64,000 bases of DNA from positions 25,429,232 through 25,493,231 of the forward strand of contig OU744449.1 in NCBI GenBank assembly GCA_916610825.1. Reading direction: 5' to 3'. Under the pieces are notes generated by a model. The model saw nothing but the letters and a program-made list of their open reading frames with translations. It was not told where the DNA came from and did not search any database. Positions 23,701 through 30,700 of the stretch are shown in pieces. The number at the start of each line of letters is the position of its first letter. Within the stretch, counting starts at the first letter, position 1. A program made the translations under genes and the position numbers. The DNA is from Haliclystus octoradiatus (taxonomy: Eukaryota > Cnidaria > Staurozoa > Stauromedusae > Haliclystidae).

Positions 23701-25245
23701 CCACAATAAAACTATGAATGAATCATAACATTTATTTTCAGTAGTGAGAAAATGCAGCAATAAATTTGATTGTTTAGTACATAAAATGTTAGGCTAATTA
23801 TCCGTGAAAAAAAACGACTCTCAACACTCAGGCATGGGTTATACGAGCGAAGCGAACCTAATAGCAATTGAGCTCGCTCCTAATCAAATTAGGTTCGAGC
23901 GCCGCGTTAAATTATACATGCGAACTTAACTATTAATTTAGCTAATGTGATGTAATGTAAGGTAACGTGATGTAACATTGGAACTTGCTCGCATGACCAA
24001 AATGCAATAATACTGTTTTATTTGTTGAAGCGGGCAAAGTGCATCTTGTATATTTAACGTTATAACTTGAGAGTGGTAAAATATAAATCTTCCTCATGAT
24101 AACTTTGATTTTTTGCAAATTAAATTTTATGTTTTATATTTATTTGCATTTAATCAAGCTTTTCCTTTGCAACTTAACTTGTATTTGGTCAAATACATTT
24201 TAATTCATAGATATGACAATCTACATAATTATTTGATGTTCTATTACGAACGGATCAAAGACGTCACCATGGAAACATCAATAGAACAATAACTTGAATT
24301 CTTTTTTAATTTGTAACCCCCGGTTTATTGCCATATAAAGGCAATTACGGAGACAGTTACGGCTCTGTGATAAAGGTGTATTTGATTCGGTTCGCTCGTA
24401 TAACGCGAAGGCGCGCTTAATGCATTAGGTTCGCTGTTAGCGCGCTTGGACTATGCAAACTTAATACATTTGCGAGCTCAACTGCGTTATACAGAGCGCA
24501 CTAACAGCGAACTTAATTCGAATGAATGAAATAATCGAAATGTATTAGGTTCGGTTCGCTCGTATAATCCATGCCTCAAGAGTGACTCTATCCGTTCCCG
24601 ACTCGTTTTGTAAAGTACTGAGCACATTTGTAATCGAATCACTATGATCGAATAGGTTTTAAATTCCTTTCTGTTTCATTGTTTAATTTCTAGCAGTATT
24701 GTAACAATTAGAATGTATTAAATTTTTAGATCCTTAGCCTATAAATAATTTGTAAATTAATATTTTATTTCTTTTGAACTGACGATGGTATAATGAATAA
24801 TACCGAAACATTTTCAAAAATCACTACTTGTAGTTTTTTGTCACTATCTTTTAATCGGAAATGTTTTACGAAGACCACTTTTGATCAATCTACTGGAAAT
24901 TCACTCAAAAAAACTGAATCCTAGTCCGAATGACTGATACTAAGTTCTATTCTTAAATCTTTAATTCGAAAACCAAAATAATGAAAACAAATGTAGTATG
25001 CTAATCAGAACTACACGAATACCTTTCCACCACCACCAAAACCATTCAGCATAAGTATCTTCTGTTCCAAAAGAGGGAACAGAGTAAACACCCCAATGAA
25101 TAAAAACTCCAATTTTCGATTCATCGTACCAACTTGGAGCAACACGTTTATCCAGAGATTCCCATGTTGGTTGAAACCTAGATTCAGCGCAAGAAAAACA
25201 CACTAGTAAAAAACCGAATAGGGCAAGCGGAAAAGGCAAAATCAT
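8786..25245 (-). CDS. FUCA1: Alpha-L-fucosidase (GH29), nine exons
   Basis: Exons on the minus strand: 25245-25023, 21549-21408, 18957-18851, 12633-12503, 12392-12259, 11647-11547, 10550-10418, 9439-9269, 9029-8786. Every intron has GT/AG ends and all phases join, giving 461 aa, close to the vertebrate lysosomal enzyme. It hydrolyses terminal alpha-L-fucose from glycoconjugates. Residues 1 to about 22 form a signal peptide, [20 protein letters not shown], consistent with lysosomal or secreted targeting. GH29 landmarks: [13 protein letters not shown] (about residues 47-59), [37 protein letters not shown], the nucleophile Asp in YIWSDGDW (residue 223), [21 protein letters not shown], and a C-terminal beta domain ending LEGVV. 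FUCA1 versus FUCA2 orthology is not decidable here. Introns 1 and 3 are very large because of mobile elements, but the coding sequence is unbroken. Confidence 0.96.
9496..9851. mobile_element. poly-G-ended MITE, fullest copy
   Basis: A 356-bp element in fucosidase intron 8. The left end reads CCC, ten G, then TAACTCCA; the right end is its inverse with nine C. Both are flanked by TATATA, which may be target or terminus. The next internal block (CGGGGACGTGCCACTTT) is also mirrored (AAAGTGGTACTTCACCCGTCC). It contains no transposase. Related copies sit at 1555-1802 and 2443-2600, and there is a trace of the end near 29647. The superfamily is not identified. Confidence 0.75.
9637..9716. repeat. 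27-bp tandem repeat, three copies
   Basis: The unit AAAAATGTTTGCATCATTTT plus TGTGTAG occurs at 9637-9663, 9664-9690 and 9691-9716, without mismatches. It lies inside the poly-G-ended MITE. The other copies of the family do not show it, so the expansion is local and recent. Confidence 0.9.
9860..9953. repeat. short direct duplication beside MITE
   Basis: ATGAGAAGGATTCTTAGCCG occurs near 9864-9883 and again near 9934-9953, and TATATAGCAGA occurs on both sides of the MITE. This looks like a local duplication at the insertion site. Confidence 0.6.
10610..10903 (-). pseudogene. Penelope-like element remnant (GIY-YIG region)
   Basis: Reverse translation gives [18 protein letters not shown] followed by HLHERV, the start of the GIY-YIG endonuclease of Penelope-like elements, compared with CDLCDAGYVGYT in the copy at 43410-44342. 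The leftmost part, reversed, reads CAGAAGATATCCGAAACGTT, a degraded version of the hammerhead-like tail seen in that copy. Stops and frameshifts make it a relic. It lies in fucosidase intron 6. Confidence 0.75.
10906..11082. mobile_element. pogo/Tigger-type MITE
   Basis: A 177-bp element flanked by TA at 10904-10905 and 11083-11084. The ends, CAGTGTGAAACCTGTATATA on the left and TATAACAGGTTTTAATG on the right, are imperfect inverted repeats like those of pogo/Tigger elements. The interior GTGACCACTATAGACAGGTG is shared with the copies at 20124-20288 and about 4640-4735. Confidence 0.8.
12867..12942 (-). repeat. 3' LTR of Mag-type element (76 bp)
   Basis: Starts TGTTATATATG and ends GAGACATCACA on the element strand. 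It is identical over 76 bp to the copy at 17595-17670. Confidence 0.95.
13233..17492 (-). CDS. Mag-type gag-pol polyprotein (1419 aa)
   Basis: A single open frame with gag and pol fused, without stop or frameshift. Order: gag region, two cysteine motifs ([16 protein letters not shown] and the CCHC knuckle [14 protein letters not shown] near residue 320), aspartic protease (PDTGAEV near 390), reverse transcriptase ([24 protein letters not shown], catalytic VVDDILIY near 700), RNase H (HTDASR near 842, ITDHKPL), integrase with an HHCC zinc finger (HDSHQG ... CAIC) and DDE core ([10 protein letters not shown] near 1162, RSDNGPQYS, the Glu in SNGHAEAGV). No envelope gene is present. All catalytic motifs look intact, so the element may be mobile. 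It differs from the other gypsy elements in the window, which are broken. Confidence 0.95.
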   Translation of the reverse strand: MPNKTPKSKARKKGNADVEPPVFDDNVNLAARMDSFEKRMERSLSAFMEQLTGLNTTTETVASVLPNASDDDSLVVESVPVSNIENSASGLRLSSAYPPPDKLSDNLTYGQFVDWRHQIDNYLLFTGLTRCPSQQQVSFLISRMTQETLDTVRLVLNVDQRTITTDTLLLKLDGYFKQKDNLRIRRAAFMHYSQGENEPFCAFYREKLKLFHLTDPCPHCHDRSLGDFIIEGLYDSEIRRKCRALDEGVSIHIIKKLCESEENARNEEVSRTAQVARVTNVHNKLRKKASDTKSNTVPCKHCGKSNHDHDPQSCWAKDKTCHNCNKKGHIRPVCRSDKVDINNVTNDVSHIIESVKLNAVSHTTPNVTSKCQHISLALSLTHRKQITVSGIPDTGAEVCVASDTLLTDNNIPLSRLNHTSDKLSATNGSPLEVLGVLHCRGILATYSTKMKIYICKGVSDFLIPTQNLIELGIIPATFPAPMASILRTVVQETPHVSSHKLHNLSENIRSQLLDEFSDVFNDTDQLKPMAGPPMHIYLKDDVTPYALSTPRKIPFAWQAEVKSTLDSMVAKGIIQLADDHPTDFVSPLVVVQKPNGKLRLCVDFTKLNQHVRRPVHPFKSPWDAVSNVPHTAKIFTTLDAASGYWQVPLDDVSCPLTTFLTPWGRYQYKRAVMGLVCAGDEYCRRGDEALANLPNLEKVVDDILIYNDSFEAHLTNVRNVLERCRQQCITLNPNKFIFGQESVDYVGFILSKDGISATPRRVEAITDFPAPTNISELRSFMGMVNQLGHFSKEVAHCSEPLRHLLSIRNEFIWTELHQNAFDSVKKTLVSPPVLKQFDINLPTELHTDASRTYGLGWSLLQLHDDNQWHLVDCGSRYLSDAESRYATIELELLAVTWAVIKCKLYLLGLHKFIVITDHKPLVPVINDFTLAAVENSRLQRLKEQLAPYSLIATWKRGKDHLIPDALSRAPVKNPTDEDQLAEDITQHINSIVCINAASITSECHQPQDAMLLKLQNAASIDDEYIMLKEIILKGFPNQRDKLHQIIRHYWKLREELSINDQLILRGHQLLIPKTMRKEVLHRLHDSHQGVVRTKRRARNAVYWPGMSSDITNLVESCAICQSHLPSQQKETLIPSYMPYRPFEDVSSDLFSHSGHHFMVYVDRLSGWPVVCRYGKTDPTSNLIIKDFKKIFSDTGIPVRLRSDNGPQYSSHEFTKFLKDWNVTYDPSSPHYPQSNGHAEAGVKAMKSLIIKSFENAKFNEDHYYAGLLEWRNTPKFDGYSPAEILYGFPLRSLIPAHKSAFAPKWQALAALVDAHNKQMDIVISKYNKHAKDLPTLAIGNKVRIQDPSSKLWTHVGTIIETLPHRKYRIQMPSGRMWVRNRKFLRIDSTLDIPPTATISSDIQIPRRSHRTPVVPNRYS
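17595..17670 (-). repeat. 5' LTR of Mag-type element (76 bp)
   Basis: Identical to the 3' LTR. The TATA-like TTATATATG begins 3 bases into the LTR, so U3, R and U5 must all fit in 76 bp. The tRNA primer-binding site follows immediately. Confidence 0.95.
17690..17775. repeat. TTCATGAA-rich patch
   Basis: Repeated TTCATGAA, GTGAAATG and TGAAATG words resemble a decayed form of the TTCATGAAC-filled MITEs at 27150 and 28965. The CCCCTGC ends are not present. Confidence 0.35.
19815..20575 (-). mobile_element. LINE 3' fragment with (TGA)n tail
   Basis: The minus-strand translation from about 20120 to 19950 contains the post-RT motif [19 protein letters not shown], typical of CR1/L2/Jockey-group LINE C-termini. 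The 3' tail on the element strand is a TGATGA repeat (ATCATC at 19830-19848). Beyond a pogo-like MITE at 20124-20288 the LINE continues to about 20575 with degraded coding sequence. It lies in fucosidase intron 2-3 space and is non-functional. Confidence 0.65.
20124..20288. mobile_element. pogo/Tigger-type MITE in LINE
   Basis: A 165-bp element, TA at 20122-20123 and 20289-20290. The left end CAGTAAAACCTGATATAACA and the interior match the copy at 10906-11082. It interrupts the LINE fragment, so it inserted later. Confidence 0.75.
22280..22302 (-). ncRNA. hammerhead-like core, altered copy
   Basis: The reverse complement reads CTGACGA, a stem (GATGGTATAATGAATAATATC region) and then GAAAA. 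The last residue of the core block is A where the partner at 24805-24809 has GAAAC. It is probably not active. Confidence 0.35.
23335..23690. mobile_element. insertion within the Penelope-like GIY-YIG region
   Basis: The endonuclease reading is interrupted after EHSGS near 23330 and resumes near 23680-23690. The boundaries carry CTGTAGTGGATTG on the left and CCACCCGCTACAG on the right, an imperfect inverted repeat. The left end resembles the start of the small insertion at 31660 (GTAGTGGATT). No transposase is present; the exact ends are tentative. Confidence 0.4.
23831..24575. mobile_element. PIF/Harbinger-type MITE
   Basis: A 745-bp non-coding element with terminal inverted repeats starting GGCATGGGTTATACGAGCGA; about 30 of 32 positions match between ends. 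It is flanked by the 3-bp duplication TCA at 23828-23830 and 24576-24578. A TNA duplication and GGC/GGG ends suggest PIF/Harbinger. The interior has further GC-rich inverted words (CGCTCGTATAACGCG, GTTAGCGCGC). It interrupts the 3' end of the Penelope-like element; the inverted arm at 22425-22455 gives the nearly uninterrupted target. Confidence 0.75.
24779..24809 (+). ncRNA. hammerhead-ribozyme-like core in Penelope-like end
   Basis: CTGACGA (24779-24785) fits the CUGANGA core. GGTAT (24787-24791) pairs with ATACC (24800-24804) as stem II, and GAAAC (24805-24809) follows. Penelope-like elements are known to carry hammerhead motifs. I did not find a convincing stem III and cleavage triplet, so activity is unproven. 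Confidence 0.45.
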
Positions 25246-27721
25246 CGTGTACAGTTGCTTTATATGCCACCAAATTTATATCAGAAGTATCTCCTTTTTG
25301 CTCACCGTGGTCTCATCGAAAGCTATGCGTTTTGAGCATTGTAGCACTTTTTGTTTTTGTTGTACAGAGCTTTTCCGGCCTCAGTTTCAAACATTTGATA
25401 TTGCTTGTTGTTCACAAATATAGGCCCTATGAATGTGATATTTCTTGCAGCATGAAACATATCGAATCTAGCTTATATTTCAATTACACTGACATTACTA
25501 AACCTCGAAACGATCGAAACAAAATCATAGCGAAGTATTTGGTAAGAAATATTGAATATTCTGATAAAATTTCAGACTTGTTCGCTTCTATGTTCGCTTG
25601 GAATGATGATTTTAAGGACATTGGCCTAGTCTATGCCTATGTCGAATTTGAAACCATGATTGTCATCAACTCACTGAAATAACATGACATATATAAAAAA
25701 AGCTACGGGATCAGATTTCAAAAAATCCATACAAAGGCTGCCGGTCTTGTTTGACTGGTCATGGTTTGCCAATGTAAACCCGCAATATACATGCATTTGA
25801 TAGTTTGAAGTTTCATCTACCGAATAAAAAGGCCAAGGTAAGAATATTATGCAATATATACAAGGGATTTGTTCTGTGTTCTGTTGTAATTATCATACTT
25901 CTCCTGGTCTCAGTAATGCAATCTTTGTAGCTTATTAGAATTGAAAGAAAATAAGACTGCCATCCATATCAGTTTAAAGAGAGGCAAGTCATAAATGTTA
26001 GGCAAATGTGTCCTTGACTTAATAATATTACCATGAAACACAGGAAATGCAAACAAAATGTTGCAACCTGATGTATTGTTGGTCATCCTAGTTAAAAAGC
26101 ATTTAATCAATGCCCCGCGCAATCTTCAGGAGTTGGTACGTGCATGCAATAAATGCATTCCATTCCCGGCGCAAATCCAAGTTTTCTGAATTCTTTGCAA
26201 CTAGGTTGGTCATCAGCTTTTATAACGCAGCTATTCCAAGGAGGAGAAAGATTAGCCTCGTTCCATCACGGTCCTCATTTCCGCGCGGCGCTCTAGTGAT
26301 TAATAGGTGAGCGTCGGATCAGATTTACAGAAAATTGATTACGGGTATGAACGTGAAACTGATCCGAATCCAATTCGATCCGATGCGAAGGAATAATCAT
26401 AATTATAACCCAATCCGATCCGAAACTAAAATTTCTAAATTAATCCGAACTAATCCGAAATTTTTTGCATGAAATCCGAAAAAAATCCGAATTCCACAGG
26501 GCATCAAAGAGATGTAAAACATGTAAACTTCCGAATAGACAACATTTAGCCAACGTAATTTGACACGGTTGTTGTTCACTGTCTCAGATGCACGGCCAGA
26601 TTTTTCTTCAATTTGAAAATCTTTTCTTTTTAAGCTGGGCTGATGGACATTCTACGTCGGGCTAAAAGTTTCAAGTCATTTCTACAGCAATAAAATACAG
26701 GAGACATCATACTCTAAAAACAGATTCCAGGACATGAATATACAATGTTTGAATTACTAAGCTGGATATCGTTATATAAAGTTATAAACTATGATAATAC
26801 TGAGAGTGAACTGTGGAGGAGAACATGAGACACAACACACATTGAAACGATGTACGATTAATCAAGACATCTTAATCATTTCCTTCGTAAAATTTTAATT
26901 TATTTTACATCAATGGAGTCAATCGGACCAATTGTAAAAATGATCACATAACGACATATTAACGTAGCCGCTATATTTACATTGCAAAACTTTATTTTCT
27001 GTGTTGAAAGGACTCACTGGAGCGCTGCGATGAAATGAGGCTAGAGAAAGATCAACCAACCAGTCAGTCAGTCGTCCGGTTTCTATACAGTTTTCAGGGG
27101 CTTGAATCAGGGGGTGGGGTGAGATTCCCTCAAATAATTCTCGAAAATTCCCCTGCAAAAAACAGTTCATGAGTTCATGAAAGTGAAATTGCCCAATAGT
27201 TCATGAACTCATGGATTTTTTTCGCAGGGGTTGGTCCGCTGTATCATTCGAACCGTAAACATACCAGTAATTGCCAACTGAAATTATGTCAGTAATGTTG
27301 AAATGTGAAATTCATCAATTCATTCTGACATTAGAACGAACTTGTATATTTAACCGCAAAAAAAAAGATAAAATCCATATGATTCATTAATGATGTGGCT
27401 CTATAAATCCGTAAAGTTGGTTATAAACAACTGTTTTTAGTACTTATAAATATGAGGGTCAGTTTTTCTGGGTCCATAGTTCCAGGTAATTTTTAATTTG
27501 AATTACTATTGCTTTTATGAAGGATATTGAATGTAATAGGAGTAGTAATGACAGTATATATTTGGTGTTTTATAAATTATATAATTTATAATTTATAATT
27601 TATAAGTACATTGCATAAATTGAACAATTAAAATCAACATAAAATTCATTTGGAAATTTCTAATAATTTTTTCTAATTATACTGGTGCATTCCACAATAG
27701 ACGTAAATAATCGATATAATT
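25246..27721. other. intergenic region between two minus-strand genes
   Basis: This separates the fucosidase start from the end of the SIS-domain gene and should contain the fucosidase promoter. TATAAA-like words occur 17 and about 40 bases before the ATG on the minus strand, too close to judge. Around 26330-26500 the word AATCCGA recurs with degeneracy. The MITE at 27150-27230 lies here. Several short open frames exist, but none resembles a protein I know. Confidence 0.45.
27150..27230. mobile_element. CCCCTGC-ended MITE with TTCATGAAC words (short copy)
   Basis: 81 bp, starting CCCCTGCAAAAAA and ending TTTTTTTCGCAGGGG, with GTTCATGAGTTCATGA near the left and GTTCATGAACTCATG near the right. 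It is flanked by TT on both sides (27148-27149, 27231-27232). It is related to the longer copy at 28965-29136. Confidence 0.65.
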
Positions 27722-30700
27722 TCAATCTTTTTTTGGGGTGGGACATAGCTTTGATCCAAGAGATCCTCCAGGATGATTCCTAGCAAACTGGACATCAGAA
27801 CATCCTTTTGTTTGAATCACATGACTGACAACAGCATTAATGATCATTTCCTACAAAATGAAAAATTGAAGTCTAATAAAGATATTGCCATTATGGAGTG
27901 CCGTAGCTAGGATCAATAAGCAATATTCAATGTTTCGTCCTTACGACTGTTCTCTGTTTTCTAATGAGTACGGGCAGAGTCAAATACAGTTAAGACTCAA
28001 ACAAACACAATCCATATCCATTAATAGTACATATAATTCCCACAATTGAAATAATACCAAGTTACTGTAATGTTGATTATAATTGTCTAAGTCTAAGTGG
28101 TTTTGAACGTTATTCCCATACTGAATAATAATAGGAAACAGCGTGTTATTTATACTAATTTACTACATGATTAAGCATAATATATAATTACTTACATTTG
28201 ATGGTCTCAGCAAAACATTAATATACATTTACATCATTTTCTATAAGTATACAATTTAAATAGTTTACATCGGCATTTGTTATTGTTTACGGATTTGTTT
28301 ACGTTTATATATCAAGCTTACTTGTGCATTTTCTAATTATACAACTTCACACAGTGCTCTATTTTTAACTATGATGTCATGCTTTATTTATCTATTTATT
28401 GAACACCCTTAACAATTTATCTAAACAATAATTTCTATGGAAATACATCGAATTACTTAATCAAAACATTCAACATCATTGATCTCAGCAAAAAGAGCAA
28501 CTCTTCTAGAAATAGAGGGGGTATGTGTGGGTGCCTTCATTAGGGTGTTACTGACTGTCTCAATTATTTACTACAAACAAAATATAGGCCAATAACGTGT
28601 CTCATATACCAGTAAATATGCGAGGGACCCTAATTATTATCAATCAGTCATAATTACCCTACCTGTAAAACAATGCTTGTTGTTGGTACTCCACCTATAG
28701 GTTCTTTTAATTCAAAGTCCAGTTCATAAGTAATGCAAGCGTCACTGCACAATGCCAGTTTTGAAGTTGGATTTGATGTTATACCAAGAATATAGACACC
28801 TTTATCACGAAGATGTTCAGCAGCAAATACGCATTCTCTCGTGTTTCCACTGTGAGATAAGAATATACAGATGTCGCCTTCTCTTGCCTTGCCTGGTAAT
28901 TGAAGTATTTAAATATTGATTAAGAGATGTTGATTATGATCAAATTGACTATAAGTAAGCCTAGCCCCTGCAAAAAAAATCCATGAGTTCATGAACAGTT
29001 CATGAACTTTATGAACAGTTCATGCACAGTTCATGAACAATTCATGAACATTTTTTTGTTGGTTCATGAACAGTTCATGAACAGTCACAAAGAGTTCATG
29101 AACACTTCATGAACTCATGAACTTTTTTCGCAGGGGAGCTCATAGCCTAACATAGATTGTTGATTTCATTGACAGACCTGATGGAAAACAAGTAATGACC
29201 AATGTGGGCATCCCATATTGGCTGAAGCAAAGGAACAGAACAGTGATTTGAAACCGCTAAATTTCAAGCCACGTTTTGTTGAGCAGGTTTTATTTCAAAA
29301 TGAAACATATTTTTTCTAATAAAAGAGTTATTTACGAATTCCAATGCCAAGTTGCATCATTTATGAGTAGTTATAATATCTATTTATTTATCATATTTGA
29401 AGGTACATAATATTCTTGTTTCAATCTTTCAATTTCTTTGTCTTTCGGTGTGATTTTATAATTATTCATAAATGTTTTAAAGTGATTGTGATCCTACAAA
29501 TAAATCTCACTTCGCTGGTTAGAAAATCTTTTAGGTCTCAATTTTCTATTTTGTTGCATCTAAATGTTTCTCTCGTTTTTTAGAGTAATCTGACTGTCAT
29601 TCTTCCAAAGTACTATGTGAGCAAACACGTCGAAGTGTAATGAAAGTTACCCCCCCCCCAGGACTTCAAATGATCTTTAAACAGACAAGACACTTCCAAC
29701 TGGCTTACCTAGATCCCCATGCACCCATTCAGCACCGTGAACAAAATGGGATGGTGCACCAACTGATGACAAGGAAGAAGACATACGCTCAGCCAGAATA
29801 CCAGATTTGCCTTCATTGGAAATAATAAACAAATTCACTTATAACATAATGCAATATAGACTGAATTCTTTAAATACAGTGAAACCTGTATATTGGTTGT
29901 GTGGAAACGAAAAATATTGTTACATTTTTTCATCTATTATATAGGCTAACCTATGGCTAATCAAAACAAAAAAGTAATCAATGATTGCTAGGCAACCAAC
30001 TGAAACGTAATCCGTTATCGTTGCCAAAAATAATTTACAAATTGATAGAGCTATTTTTCCAGAAAAATGATTGATTACAGGTCAAACATTCCTGAAAAAG
30101 TAATTACTTACAGTACTAATCAATTACTTTAATAATGTTGAATACCAGGAATATGTCGAACTATACCAATAAGATACATATATTACATATGTACACTTCT
30201 TTGTATAATAATGAAATGTTATTTTATTTTTTTACACTTCTTCGTATGAATGTGTATCGCATAGACTTTTTGGCTTTTGATAATTTGAGGTTTTTATTTT
30301 TACTCTCCGATTGTTGATCTAATAGTGGAATGCACCAACAGCCCTGCCCTGAGCATAATCCATCTACGGGTATAGGCACACAGTAATCCACTCTATTTAT
30401 GTGAGAAAAGTAGGAAATCTTTTAATTTGGAACTCTATTGCAGACTTTTGAAATCTTTCAATTCCAATAATAAATGGCAAATACAGTGTAATTACAGTAT
30501 GTAAACTTTTGGTGAATAAGAGTCAGCAATATTTTCATACCGTTGAACGGGGGCACCGGAGCAAAAATTGAGCGACGGGGCACATTCTCATTGCCTTTGA
30601 AGTCCTCTACTGTGTAAACTGTTCAGAAATCTTGCCTAAACATTACTTTTCTGGAATCAGCTCTCATCCAGCTATATTTGCACATAATTTTCCAATTAAT

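Larger units (their letters stand above)
22255..24840 (+). mobile_element. Decayed Penelope-like element with inverted ends
   Basis: Broken coding pieces lie between about 22570 and 23340: RT motif [10 protein letters not shown] near 22827 and [10 protein letters not shown] near 22950, then the GIY-YIG part [17 protein letters not shown] near 23255. Coding resumes near 23745 with [16 protein letters not shown] after an insertion. Stops and frameshifts are frequent. Sequence at 22255-22455 is repeated in inverse at about 24580-24840, the inverted-terminal arrangement often seen in this class. Both ends carry a hammerhead-like core (see 24779-24809). It lies in fucosidase intron 1. Confidence 0.8.

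Noticed and set aside
25246-25330. TATA box of the fucosidase gene
   Set aside because: TATAAA words lie too close to the ATG to leave a normal 5' UTR, and such words are common in AT-rich DNA.
25332-25682. 116-codon plus-strand frame upstream of the fucosidase
   Set aside because: No family resemblance and low-complexity, AT-driven composition. It lies in the presumed promoter region on the opposite strand.
26110-26310. Possible LINE C-terminus (RLVISFYNAAIPRRR)
   Set aside because: Only one weak motif resembling LINE ends; neighbouring sequence and other frames gave no support.
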